Shown: in pieces, positions 18,704-27,292 of the stretch
How the letters are laid out: each line of letters begins with the position of its first letter
How positions within the stretch are numbered: the first letter of the stretch is position 1
Source of the DNA: Hyphomicrobiales bacterium
GTDB lineage: Bacteria; Pseudomonadota; Alphaproteobacteria; Rhizobiales; JAJFHC01
Direction: 5' to 3'
NCBI GenBank assembly: GCA_021775835.1
Contig: JAJFHC010000149.1
Location: 1 to 32,470, forward strand
DNA length: 32,470 nucleotides
The notes under the pieces: model-generated
Seen by the model: only the letters and a program-made list of their open reading frames with translations
Told to the model about the DNA's origin: nothing
Databases searched by the model: none
Program-made: the position numbers and the translations under genes

Positions 18704-18995
18704 GCCCTGCGGTCCTTACCCTGAAATCCTTACTCCGAAATATCATGGCCAACAATGGTCACGAATCTCAGTACGAAGCACAGATTATAGTTCTATTCAC
18801 CATGTTGATAGCAGAAAATAGGCCTTGGCTAAGACGAAACTGTGGCAGTCACTCAATTTTGTTCGAAGGTGGGGCAATTGGGCCACACTATGGTATTTGG
18901 ATGCCTCCAGATTTTCAGATGATTTGAACCATGCCTGCTGCGGCATTCATGTTGTTCGGCTAGCGAAAATTGAAACTGTTCGCATGGCGGATCGC
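18704..18995. other. Intergenic region without recognised features
   Basis: This stretch lies between the secreted-protein gene and the MmgE/PrpD gene, both on the minus strand. It should carry the promoter of the secreted-protein gene. A 60-codon plus-strand frame (from 18745) has no homology I recognise, lacks a ribosome-binding site and is not called. Confidence 0.5.
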
Positions 18996-20411
18996 CTATC
19001 CGGACAGGTCAACGCCGTCAAACAACCCGGCCATGTTGTCCATTTTTTCAAGGGTGAAAAGCCGGTCAATGAGCGTCGCGGTGTCTTTGGATGTCAGGCG
19101 CTCCCTGCAGCACAAACTGAATTTTTCGGCCAGCACGGCAGTGGACATCCTGTTTGTCGGCATCCCGTAGGCGACAGGCCTGGCGTGCGTGTGTTGTTCT
19201 GAAGACTCTGTCCTGATCGTGACGACAGCGCCTTCCGGGCCGTCACCGGGATCGGGAAGGGCGCCGTCAAGGGTCTCCGATATGCGCATTTCGACCTTGT
19301 CCATGAGATCTCGAAGACGGCAATTTTCGAGATGCGCCAGGTCCAGGTGTGCCGGTTCAACAGTGCCGTAGAGGATCGCGCAGGCGACCGCGAACGGCAG
19401 GCTGAACTGGGCCTGTTCACTGGAGCGAGGTTGGGGGAACTTCAAACTGGTGGCAACCAGTGGAGTGACGATGCATTCAACACGGGCGATATCACCGTCT
19501 TTCAAATCATGATTTTCGGCCAGGTTCGCTGCGGCCTGACCTGCGGCCAATGCTGCAGAACACAAGGGATACTGCTTGAACAGGATGCCCGGATTCAAAA
19601 GCCCGTATTGTGAACCAAGCTTGTCGAGCCGTTGGTGTAACACGACGTCCGGCTTAAGGCGGGATACCCAGCCATGGTCCGCCCCGGCGACATCCGCTCC
19701 GGCATGATGACCTGCCTGGGCCAGAATAGCTGCCTCATAACCCTGTCTGGCCGCGATGCCCACACCCAGAGGCTTGGCCGGCGAACCGAGAACAGCCCGG
19801 CTGCCTGCCGACGTCGCCATGGCCAGTCCGATTGCCGCTGCAGTTTGGGAGGCGTCCAGGTCGTAGATCTTTGCAACGCTCGCCGCTGCGCCTACCTGGC
19901 CCAGGAGTGATGTGGTCCACCAGCCGTCGAAATAAATTGAGTGACCGAGGAAGTCAGCGAGCGCGTAACAGGTTTCAACACCTGCAATGAACGCTTCAAG
20001 AAACCGGTGGCCAGACGCCTGGCGGGTTTCGGCAGCGGCAAGGGCTGCAGGCCAGCAGACAGCCGTCGCGTGAAAGATCCCCGTGTAGGAGGTGTCATCG
20101 AAGTCGAGGACATGGCCGGCCGTGCCGTTGATGAGAGCGGCGGCAGGTGCCGAGAGTCTTGAGCCAGGAACGGTGAGGGCGGTGCAGTCTCCTCTGCCGT
20201 AAAGTGCCTCCGATGGCTCAGCGAGGTTAATGACGGTCTGATTGCGCGATCCAGCCAGAGCCACGCCAATGCCATCGATCAGGCAACGATAGGCTTCGTC
20301 TCTTGCGAGGGCTGGAACATCTGACAGGTTGAGGCCGTGCACCCATTCGGCGATCGGGTCGATTACAGTCGAGCCGCCGCTTGGGCGACGTTTCGTGTCA
20401 GGCGATTTCAT
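18996..20411 (-). CDS. MmgE/PrpD family protein
   Basis: The MmgE/PrpD fold includes 2-methylcitrate dehydratase, cis-aconitate decarboxylase and related lyases acting on polycarboxylates; many members are uncharacterised. The 471-residue protein shows the all-helical N-domain with AYRCLIDGIGVALAGS, the conserved NGTAGHVLDFDDT segment with the catalytic-region His and Asp, HATAVCWPAALAAAE, and GSRAVLGSPAKPLGVGIAA in the middle. A C-terminal alpha/beta domain follows. The start ATG overlaps the end of soxG by 14 bases, which ties it to the sarcosine-oxidase operon as its last gene. That position is unusual and its substrate is unknown. Confidence 0.82.
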   Translation of the reverse strand: MKSPDTKRRPSGGSTVIDPIAEWVHGLNLSDVPALARDEAYRCLIDGIGVALAGSRNQTVINLAEPSEALYGRGDCTALTVPGSRLSAPAAALINGTAGHVLDFDDTSYTGIFHATAVCWPAALAAAETRQASGHRFLEAFIAGVETCYALADFLGHSIYFDGWWTTSLLGQVGAAASVAKIYDLDASQTAAAIGLAMATSAGSRAVLGSPAKPLGVGIAARQGYEAAILAQAGHHAGADVAGADHGWVSRLKPDVVLHQRLDKLGSQYGLLNPGILFKQYPLCSAALAAGQAAANLAENHDLKDGDIARVECIVTPLVATSLKFPQPRSSEQAQFSLPFAVACAILYGTVEPAHLDLAHLENCRLRDLMDKVEMRISETLDGALPDPGDGPEGAVVTIRTESSEQHTHARPVAYGMPTNRMSTAVLAEKFSLCCRERLTSKDTATLIDRLFTLEKMDNMAGLFDGVDLSG

Positions 20412-20991
20412 AACCGAATTCTGTGGCAGCCAGTGTCAACCAATCCCAGAAGGATCGCACAAGCCCAGATGAAACATACAAATCGAAGGTGTCGTCTGTG
20501 CTTGCGGTAACGAGGTGGACAACCACGCCGCTGTGACCAATCGATCCCTGGGCGATCGACCCTTGTGGGAACACCGACGTGTGAAGATCGATTGGCAGGC
20601 CCTTGGCCAGAATTTGCCGGGGAGACTCACCCTGAATCCTCAGGACTGTCCGGCTATCGGTCAACTCGACAACGGCAGCCTCGTCTGAGGTGATGTCCGA
20701 CAGATCGGCCGAGGCGTTCCGCTCCGTGATCACCCAATACCGATAGGGGCCCAACCTCATTATTGTCACGCCGTCGGTGGTTACGGCGCGTCCAGAGGTT
20801 GCCGCCGGTGGCAGGTTGGCCGCGTCCTTGATCTTTGTTTGCACGGTTTCCAGCGTGTCGGGCCAACTCGTAACCTGGACAATTTTGCGACCATACATTT
20901 CCGCAATCAGTATTGGATGGGCTTCAGAGGAGGGATTGCCGAAGCGGCCGTGCTTCAGGACGCTGGTCAGGGGCGATGTGCGCTCAAGCAT
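20398..20991 (-). CDS. soxG: Sarcosine oxidase gamma subunit family protein
   Basis: This is the smallest structural subunit besides delta in heterotetrameric sarcosine oxidase; it has a folate-binding T-protein-like fold and packs against SoxA. The 197-residue protein shows the pattern of SoxG: an N-terminal strand VQVTSWPD, RLGPYRYWVITE, a VVELTDSRTVLRIQGESPRQILAKGLPIDLH block, and a C-terminal SGLVRSFWDWLTLAATEFGYEI. I chose the ATG at 20991 because AAGGAG lies 9 bases before it; a GTG two codons earlier is too near that site. It overlaps the soxA end by 8 bases and the next gene by 14. Confidence 0.88.
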   Translation of the reverse strand: MLERTSPLTSVLKHGRFGNPSSEAHPILIAEMYGRKIVQVTSWPDTLETVQTKIKDAANLPPAATSGRAVTTDGVTIMRLGPYRYWVITERNASADLSDITSDEAAVVELTDSRTVLRIQGESPRQILAKGLPIDLHTSVFPQGSIAQGSIGHSGVVVHLVTASTDDTFDLYVSSGLVRSFWDWLTLAATEFGYEIA

Positions 20992-23974
20992 GGACACGTT
21001 CTCCTTCCGGATCGTAGAAGACCGGATCGACTATTTCCACCGTTACGGTTTCATCCCGCAATGGGAACACCACATCAACAATGTCGCCTATCCGGTTTCG
21101 ACCACCCCGGACCAGGCCCAGGGCGATGTTCTGTCCGGCAGCTGGGCTATAGGTGGTCGAAGTCACATGACCGATGTTGTAGCCTTCCATTTTCGACCTG
21201 TCCTGCTCGACAATGTGAGCACCCTGGCGGAGCTTCTCCGACTTCGAAACCGGTTTCAGGCCGACAAATTTTTCCCGGTGACCGGCCTGAAGGCCTTCGC
21301 GGTGGCGCAGGACGCTTCCGATGAATGGCTTTTTCGAACTGGCCATTTTTTCAAGACCAAGATCTTCAAGAACGGTACGACCGTCGAGCTCCGGTCCCGC
21401 GACGTGACCCTTTTCGATCCGCATGGCACCCAGCGCTTCAGTACCATAGGGAATGATCTCGAAGGACGCGCCTGCCTCCATGATCCTAGCCCAGACGGCC
21501 TCGCCAAACCCTGCGGGTGTGTAAAGTTCGTACGCCAGTTCTCCGGAAAAGCTGATCCTGAGAACCATGATCGGAGCACCATCGAGGTGGCCCTTGACTA
21601 CACCCATGAAGGGCAGTTCTTCGTTGCCGACGGGCAGGTCTGTCAGGGCGTTTGCCAGGACATCGCGGCTGCGCGGCCCGGCAATTGCCATGCCCGCCCA
21701 CTGTTCGGTGATGGAAGTGACGTCAACGCGCAGTTCAGGCCAGACGACCTGCAGATAATACTCCAGCATTGTCATGACGCCGGCGGCATTGGCTGTCGTG
21801 GTCGTCATGAAGTAATGGTTCTCTGACAACCGTGACGTTGTGCCATCGTCGTATACGATTCCGTCCTCACGCAGCATGATGCCGTAGCGCGCCTTTCCGA
21901 CGGCAAGTTTGCCGAAGCCGTTGATATAGATCCGGTTCAGAAATTCGCCCGCGTCCGGTCCTTGAACGTCAATCTTGCCGAGCGTGGAAACATCGACCAT
22001 GCCGACTTTTTCGCGCACATGTTTGGTCTCGCGGATATAGGCTTCTGTCAGGGTCTCGTTGCCTTGCTGGTAGTACCGCGGGCGCAGCCAGGGACCGGCA
22101 TCAATCCATACTGCGCCGTGGCGTTCATGCCAGCCGTGAATCGAGGTGAGACGGGTTGGGCGGAAATGCTTGCCAACTTCCTCGGCGGCAAAAGCGCCCA
22201 AGGCTACCGGCGAATAAGGCGGACGGAATGTGGTTGTGCCCACTGACGGAATGGGTTCACCGCGTTGTGCGGCAAGGATTGCCAAGCCATTGATATTGGA
22301 CGTTTTCCCCTGGTCGGTGCCCATCCCGAGCGTGGTGTAGCGCTTGAGGTGTTCGACGGACTTGTAACCCTCGCGATTGGCCAGGTGCACATCGCTCGCA
22401 GCAACATCATCCTGCAGGTCGACAAACTTCTTGGCGCCACCGGAATCGGCGACTTCCCAAAGCGGCAGGATCGGTGTTTCTTCACGGGCATCGATATCGT
22501 AACTGCTCATTCCCTTCGGTTTGAAGCCACAACCCTTGGCGGCCGTCTCGCCGGCCGTGATCCCCATGTTGAGGCAACTTGCCGTATCCCATTCGCCGCA
22601 GACGGAACCGGCACTCAGTTGGGCATCGGTGTCTTCCGGTGCGACAAATGTCGCCAGTTGTTCATTGAAAACCGGCTTCCGGCCCACATGGCTGTGCAGA
22701 TGAGCCGATGGGGCCCATCCACCGGAGACACACAGCAAGTCGCAGTTGATGTTACGGGATGACGACGGTGCGTCCGGGCCTGCCGCAGCGATATCTACTG
22801 ACTGCACTGCCTGACTGCCTTTGGCGCGGGAGACGACGTGATTTGTGATGACCTTGATGCCATACCGGTCTGCTGTCGCGATCAGATCGCTCGGCGCATT
22901 CTCGCGGGCATCGACGATGGCTGCCACTTCGATGCCTGCGTCGACAAAATCGATCGCGGTTGAATAAACACTGTCGTTGTTTGTGAAGAAGACGACCTTT
23001 TTGCCGACGTTGACCCCATACTGATTGACATAACGTCTGGCGGACGCAGCCAGCATGACGCCAGGCAGGTCGTTGTTGCCGAACACCAACGGGCGCTCGA
23101 TTGCACCGGTTGCAAAGACGATCTTGCCGGCCCGCACAATCCAGGAACGCTGGCGCGGCATGTGACCGTCCGGTTGTGGTTTGTTGTCCTGTACGTGTTC
23201 GAGCAGGCCGACCACGTTATGGTCGTAAAGCCCATAGGCTGTTGTGCGGGTCATCACGCGTACGTTGTCGAGGTCGGCAAGTTCACGGCCCAACTCGACC
23301 GACAAATCAACCGGGTCGGTTGCTGATACCGGTTGTGTTTCCGTCAGCATGGCACCGCCGATGATCGGGTTCTCGTCGACCAGCAGGACCCTGGCGCCGG
23401 TCTGGCCTGCGGCAAGAGCCGCGGCAATACCGGCGGCTCCGGCGCCAACGACCAGAACGTCACAAAAGGCATGGGCCTTTTCATAGCGGTCAGGGTCGGG
23501 AAGAAGAGTTCCTTCGCCCATACCGGCGGCCCGCCGGATGAACTTTTCATAGAACATCCATCCCTTTTGACCCGGCCAGATGAAAGTCTTGTAGTAGAAC
23601 CCGGCGGGAAGGAATGATGAGAAAAGCGAGTTGATCGACATGAGATCGAATTTGAGGCTTGGCCAACGGTTCTGGCTGGTCGCTTCAAGACCGTCATAAA
23701 GTTCCACCATGGTCGCACGGGTATTGGGTTCGTGACGAGCACCACTGCGCATCGTGACCAGTGCGCTGGGTTCTTCCGAACCGGCCGTGTAGACTCCGCG
23801 GGGACGGTGGTACTTGAAACTTCTGGCAACCAGTTTTACGCCATTCGCCAGAAGTGCCGATGCCAGTGTGTCGCCCTCGCAACCAACATAGGGCGTGCCG
23901 TCGAAGGTAAAGCGTAGTGGACGGTTGCGATCAATCAGGCCACCTTCTTCAAGGCGATGGGATTGCTTGCTCAT
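20984..23974 (-). CDS. soxA: Sarcosine oxidase alpha subunit family protein
   Basis: SoxA is the large subunit of the four-subunit flavoenzyme that oxidatively demethylates sarcosine (or a related N-methyl amino acid), passing the methyl carbon to tetrahydrofolate as methylene. The 996-residue protein has a ferredoxin-like N-domain without cluster cysteines (residues about 20–100), then an NAD-binding dinucleotide fold with VVGAGAAG at about 175–182. The C-terminal third is an aminomethyltransferase/T-protein folate domain beginning near DVSTLGKIDVQGPDAGEFLNR. I chose the ATG at 23974, preceded by AAGGGTAAGG and four bases after the soxD stop; a GTG at 24013 would overlap soxD. Confidence 0.94.
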   Translation of the reverse strand: MSKQSHRLEEGGLIDRNRPLRFTFDGTPYVGCEGDTLASALLANGVKLVARSFKYHRPRGVYTAGSEEPSALVTMRSGARHEPNTRATMVELYDGLEATSQNRWPSLKFDLMSINSLFSSFLPAGFYYKTFIWPGQKGWMFYEKFIRRAAGMGEGTLLPDPDRYEKAHAFCDVLVVGAGAAGIAAALAAGQTGARVLLVDENPIIGGAMLTETQPVSATDPVDLSVELGRELADLDNVRVMTRTTAYGLYDHNVVGLLEHVQDNKPQPDGHMPRQRSWIVRAGKIVFATGAIERPLVFGNNDLPGVMLAASARRYVNQYGVNVGKKVVFFTNNDSVYSTAIDFVDAGIEVAAIVDARENAPSDLIATADRYGIKVITNHVVSRAKGSQAVQSVDIAAAGPDAPSSSRNINCDLLCVSGGWAPSAHLHSHVGRKPVFNEQLATFVAPEDTDAQLSAGSVCGEWDTASCLNMGITAGETAAKGCGFKPKGMSSYDIDAREETPILPLWEVADSGGAKKFVDLQDDVAASDVHLANREGYKSVEHLKRYTTLGMGTDQGKTSNINGLAILAAQRGEPIPSVGTTTFRPPYSPVALGAFAAEEVGKHFRPTRLTSIHGWHERHGAVWIDAGPWLRPRYYQQGNETLTEAYIRETKHVREKVGMVDVSTLGKIDVQGPDAGEFLNRIYINGFGKLAVGKARYGIMLREDGIVYDDGTTSRLSENHYFMTTTTANAAGVMTMLEYYLQVVWPELRVDVTSITEQWAGMAIAGPRSRDVLANALTDLPVGNEELPFMGVVKGHLDGAPIMVLRISFSGELAYELYTPAGFGEAVWARIMEAGASFEIIPYGTEALGAMRIEKGHVAGPELDGRTVLEDLGLEKMASSKKPFIGSVLRHREGLQAGHREKFVGLKPVSKSEKLRQGAHIVEQDRSKMEGYNIGHVTSTTYSPAAGQNIALGLVRGGRNRIGDIVDVVFPLRDETVTVEIVDPVFYDPEGERVHA

Positions 23975-23978
23975 GACC

Positions 23979-24260
23979 TTACCCTTTTTGGCGCGCAGAC
24001 GGTGCGCCGGCACTGTCGGCGACCGAGAAAATTTCGTGAGTCAGGGTGTCTCGTTCGACGGTCAGGTAGCGCCGGCACCCCTGAGTGTGTTGCCAGAGTT
24101 CAGTATGCCTGCCGCGCGGATTGTCGCGCAGAAATACATATTCGTTCCACACACCCATATCCGTGCAGTCAAGGCCCGGAAATTCGCGGGTTGCATCGCC
24201 GCCGTATGTGAACTCAGTGTGGTCCCGAACACCGCAATGAGGACAATCGATCCTTAGCAT
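23979..24260 (-). CDS. soxD: Sarcosine oxidase delta subunit
   Basis: SoxD is the small zinc-binding subunit. The 93-residue protein has a zinc set of Cys6 and Cys9 (CPHCG), His58 and Cys62 (HTQGCRRY), and the FTYGGDA and NEYVFLRDNPRGRHTELW strands typical of the family. The ATG is preceded by GGGAGATC. It lies 11 bases after soxB and ends just before soxA, the usual B-D-A-G order. Confidence 0.95.
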   Translation of the reverse strand: MLRIDCPHCGVRDHTEFTYGGDATREFPGLDCTDMGVWNEYVFLRDNPRGRHTELWQHTQGCRRYLTVERDTLTHEIFSVADSAGAPSARQKG

Positions 24261-24271
24261 GCCCGATCTCC

Positions 24272-25534
24272 CTAATGTGCTTTCGGCGCGGGACCCGCGC
24301 CTTTTTCGTCAATGGTGTAGCCCTTTTCGAACCGGTCGAGCGTGAACTTTGCATTCAGCTCATGAGGGCGGTCGTTGGCAATCGTGTGGGCAAAGCACCA
24401 GCCGGAACCGGGCGTTGCCTTGAAGCCGCCGTAACACCACCCGGTGTTCAGATAGAGACCGTCAATCGGTGACTTGCAGATTATCGGGCTGCCATCCATG
24501 GACATGTCCATGATACCGCCCCAGTGGCGCAGAACACGTAGTCTTGAAATGCAGGGCATCATGGCGACACCGCCGCTAATTACATCCTCGACCACCGGCA
24601 GGTTGCCGCGCTGGGCATAGGAGTTGTACATGTCCAGATCGCCGCCGAAGACAAGGCCGCCCTTGTCGGACTGGCTGACGTAAAAATGACCGGCACCAAA
24701 CGTCACCACAGTATCAATGAGAGGTTTGAGCGGTTCGGAAACAAAGGCCTGGAGCACGTGACTTTCAATCGGCATCCTGAGGCCCACCTTGTCAGTAAGC
24801 AGGGTCGTACTGCCGGCAACTGCCAGGCCAACCTTGTCTGCCTGAATGTTGCCCTTGGTGGTTTCAACGCCGACCACCCGGCCATCTTCGCGCAGGAAAC
24901 CTGTCACTTCGCATTGCTGGATGATGTCGACGCCGTATTTGTCGGCGCCCCTGGCAAAACCCCAGGCGACCGCATCGTGACGAGCCGTACCGGCACGGGG
25001 CTGGCACAGTCCGCCAAAGACCGGGAAGCGGGCGTTTTCCGTGTAATCGAGCATCGGTATCATGGCCTGGACTTCGTCACGGGACATCAGTTCAGCGTCG
25101 ATACCATTGAGCCGCATGGCGTTTCCGCGCTTGGCGAAGGCGTCCATCTGGGCATCCGAGTGAGCAAGATTGACAATGCCCCGTTGGGAAAACATGACGT
25201 TGTAGTTCAGATCCCGGCTGAGACCTTCCCAGAGCTGCATTGATTTTTCATAAAACAACGTGTTGCCAGGCAGCATGTAGTTGGAACGCACAATGGTCGT
25301 GTTGCGTCCGGTATTGCCGCCGCCAAGCCAGCCTTTCTCAATCACGGCAATGTCGGTGATGCCGTGCTCCTTCGCGAGATAATATGCCGTGGCAAGACCA
25401 TGACCGCCGCCACCGACGATGATAACCTTGTATCTCTCCTTGGGCTGCGGGTCGCGCCACGCCAGCGGCCACTTCTTGTGGCCCGACAGGGTATGACGAA
25501 GCAGCTGAAAGGCGGAATAGCCGCGAATGGCCAT
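24272..25534 (-). CDS. soxB: Sarcosine oxidase beta subunit family protein
   Basis: SoxB carries the active site that oxidises the N-methyl amino acid, with non-covalent FAD and covalent FMN. The 420-residue protein has the dinucleotide motif VGGGGHGLATAYYLAKEHG at residues 40–58, the GGGNTGRNTTIVRSNY flavin segment, YNVMFSQRGIVNLAH, and AGTARHDAVAW whose His (about residue 186) corresponds to the FMN-linking histidine. The end has TGWCYGGFKATPGSGWCFAH. The ATG at 25534 with GGGAG upstream gives the expected N-terminus; a TTG at 25567 is less likely. A Mgd-type N-methylglutamate dehydrogenase would look very similar, so the exact substrate is inferred only. Confidence 0.92.
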   Translation of the reverse strand: MAIRGYSAFQLLRHTLSGHKKWPLAWRDPQPKERYKVIIVGGGGHGLATAYYLAKEHGITDIAVIEKGWLGGGNTGRNTTIVRSNYMLPGNTLFYEKSMQLWEGLSRDLNYNVMFSQRGIVNLAHSDAQMDAFAKRGNAMRLNGIDAELMSRDEVQAMIPMLDYTENARFPVFGGLCQPRAGTARHDAVAWGFARGADKYGVDIIQQCEVTGFLREDGRVVGVETTKGNIQADKVGLAVAGSTTLLTDKVGLRMPIESHVLQAFVSEPLKPLIDTVVTFGAGHFYVSQSDKGGLVFGGDLDMYNSYAQRGNLPVVEDVISGGVAMMPCISRLRVLRHWGGIMDMSMDGSPIICKSPIDGLYLNTGWCYGGFKATPGSGWCFAHTIANDRPHELNAKFTLDRFEKGYTIDEKGAGPAPKAH

Positions 25535-25692
25535 GATAAATGTCTCCCAGATTCTTTGCCGAGACAATAGTGTTGATTTGGTGCGTTATGTAGCTGATTT
25601 GCGGCGCATTAGGCAATTTTTGATTGTGTATTAGTGAAACTTATTTTGACCGGCTCGCCTAAAATATTGATTATGCTACAGGGAGCTCGAAA
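25535..25692. promoter_or_regulatory. Divergent soxB / hpbD-like control region
   Basis: These 158 AT-rich bases separate two outward-facing catabolic genes. Toward the plus strand, TTGACC (25646–25651) and GATTAT (25669–25674) are 17 bases apart and could form a promoter with a very short leader before GGGAG and the ATG at 25693. No clear operator palindrome is visible. Shared control of the two transcripts is an inference from the arrangement. Confidence 0.35.
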
Positions 25693-26799
25693 ATGCTGAT
25701 TTCAGAGATACACATCTATCAGAAAGATCTGCCCGTCGTAGGCGCACCGTACACGATGGCGCGAAGTTCGCTGGCTGAAATGGATTCAACGATTGTCCGT
25801 GTCGTCACTGACTGCGGTCTCACGGGATGGGGGGAGACCTGTCCGGTCGGACCGGTCTATCAACCACACCATGCCAGGGGCGCGCGGGCCGGCCTTGAGG
25901 AGATGGCGCCTCAGCTGATCGGCGCGAATGCTCTGGACATTGACCTTGCGCGCACGGTCATGGATGACACGCTCAACGGTCACAATTATGCGAAAGCCGC
26001 ACTTGATATTGCCTGGTGGGATCTCCAGGGAAAGCACTACGGAGAAGCGGTTTGCCGGCTTCTGGGCGGTGCCCGAACCGACCGCGTGCCTTCTTACTAC
26101 GCCACCGGCATCGATACGCCGGATGAAACGGCAAAACTTGCCCTGGAAAAAATGAGGCAGGGCTTTACCCGTCTGCAGATCAAGGCGGGCGGCAGGGATA
26201 TCTCGATCGACATCGAAACCATCCACAAGGTGTGGGAGACAGTCGGGTTCAAAGTTCGGCTCAAGGTGGACGCGAACAGGAGTTGGACCTCGCGCGATGC
26301 CCTGTTGATTTCAAGCGCCTGCCGCGACATTCCGGTTGTTCTCGAACAACCGTGCAATTCGATTGAGGAAGTGGCGTCAATCCGGCCGCAACTTTGTCAT
26401 CCGGTCTACCTGGACGAGTCTATCCTGGATGTTTCGACCCTCCTGAGGGCGATTTCCTTGGGTGTTTGCGATGGCTTTGGATTGAAAGTGACGCGGCTTG
26501 GCGGATTGAGCGCCATGCGAACAGTCCGGGACATTTGCGCTGCACGGATGCTGCCGCACTCCATGGATGATGCCTTTGGCGGCGATATAATCGCGGCTGC
26601 TTGTGTACATATGGGAGCGACGGTTCAACCGCACCTTCTTGAAGGCGTCTGGATTGCCGCCCCTTACCTTGGCGATCATTATGACCAGGAGGATGGTATT
26701 GATGTCGAGGAGGGTCACATCCGCGTGCCTGTCGGCCCTGGTCTGGGTGTCAATCCCCATGAGGATCGGGTTGGAACGCTTGTTGGGTCTTTTGACTGA
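25693..26799 (+). CDS. hpbD: Enolase-superfamily racemase/epimerase, HpbD-like (4-hydroxyproline betaine 2-epimerase)
   Basis: This is a mandelate-racemase/muconate-lactonising-enzyme subgroup protein of 368 residues. It has the acid–base lysines Lys164 (RLQIKAGG) and Lys265 ([11 protein letters not shown]). Metal ligands are Asp193 (KVDANRSW), Glu218 (VLEQPC) and Asp241 (YLDES). It strongly resembles HpbD of Pelagibaca as I remember it (WGETCPVGP at about 46–54, [19 protein letters not shown]). Tyr56, Asp292 and Trp320, which I recall lining the betaine site, are all present. HpbD inverts C2 of 4-hydroxyproline betaine or proline betaine. The ATG has GGGAG upstream. It is divergent from the sox operon, which could demethylate a later intermediate. 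Assignment to family is certain; substrate is probable. Confidence 0.82.
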   Translation: MLISEIHIYQKDLPVVGAPYTMARSSLAEMDSTIVRVVTDCGLTGWGETCPVGPVYQPHHARGARAGLEEMAPQLIGANALDIDLARTVMDDTLNGHNYAKAALDIAWWDLQGKHYGEAVCRLLGGARTDRVPSYYATGIDTPDETAKLALEKMRQGFTRLQIKAGGRDISIDIETIHKVWETVGFKVRLKVDANRSWTSRDALLISSACRDIPVVLEQPCNSIEEVASIRPQLCHPVYLDESILDVSTLLRAISLGVCDGFGLKVTRLGGLSAMRTVRDICAARMLPHSMDDAFGGDIIAAACVHMGATVQPHLLEGVWIAAPYLGDHYDQEDGIDVEEGHIRVPVGPGLGVNPHEDRVGTLVGSFD

Positions 26800-26821
26800 A
26801 AAATTACTATCCTTTGATAGT
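26798..26821 (-). terminator. Intrinsic terminator of the agmatine-deiminase transcript
   Basis: On the minus strand ACTATC-AAAG-GATAGT is followed by AATTTTTC, directly after the stop of the small membrane-protein gene. The 6-base stem is AT-rich and therefore modest, but the T-run is in the right place. The same stem sits just past the hpbD stop, so it separates convergent units. Confidence 0.5.
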
Positions 26822-26827
26822 GCTCGT

Positions 26828-27292
26828 TCAATTCTCCGGAGAGGGGCAGGTTGCGACCTGGTGACAGATTTTACCCTGTAGCGAGCCAACCAGGTCCGAG
26901 ACGGCGGGCGCGTAATCGTCCCAGTCTGTCCGTGAACAGATATAAGCCTTGTGCCTGGTGATTTCTGTTGCCATCGGCCTGGCCCAGTTGGCGTCCATTT
27001 CAATCAATTGCTCGGCTGTATAGAGCAGATACTCCACATAGGTCTCGTAGGCGGCTCGTTCCTTCGGCGAGTCTATGGCGCAGTAACTCGCAATGCTGAG
27101 CTTGGGGTTCTGGATGGTGATGTTCAGGTACTCGCGGTAGATCTCTTTTGCGGCCTGGGCTTTCTGTATACGCTCGCTGGCATCGATCTGGAGTTTGACG
27201 GCGATAAGGGCGGCGAGGGCAACAAAGGCTGTCAAGAGGGCGCCGGAGGCTTCGAGTGCAGCGGCGTTTGCCTTGATCCAGCGCCACATCAT
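26828..27292 (-). CDS. Small single-span membrane protein of unknown function
   Basis: This 154-residue protein has one predicted transmembrane helix (about residues 13–34, ASGALLTAFVALAALIAVKLQI), followed by a charged helical part (SERIQKAQAAKEIYREYLNITIQNPKL) and a soluble C-terminus with three cysteines and many aromatic residues. It has no catalytic motif I know. Its ATG overlaps the stop of the agmatine-deiminase-like gene as ATGA, so it is translationally coupled to that gene. An intrinsic terminator follows it. Proteins of this layout are widespread and unnamed; a link to the exported deiminase is suggested only by the overlap. Confidence 0.65.
   Translation of the reverse strand: MMWRWIKANAAALEASGALLTAFVALAALIAVKLQIDASERIQKAQAAKEIYREYLNITIQNPKLSIASYCAIDSPKERAAYETYVEYLLYTAEQLIEMDANWARPMATEITRHKAYICSRTDWDDYAPAVSDLVGSLQGKICHQVATCPSPEN

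Noticed and set aside
18745..18927. A 60-codon plus-strand frame in the gap before the PrpD gene
   Set aside because: There is no ribosome-binding site, an odd composition and no recognisable similarity.
20777..21826. A 349-codon plus-strand open frame opposite soxA/soxG
   Set aside because: It overlaps two clear genes in antisense and its translation has no domain pattern.
20398..25534. Reading the sox genes as thiosulfate-oxidation (SoxXYZAB) genes
   Set aside because: The proteins are flavoprotein/T-protein sarcosine-oxidase subunits in B-D-A-G order; the name overlap is a coincidence.
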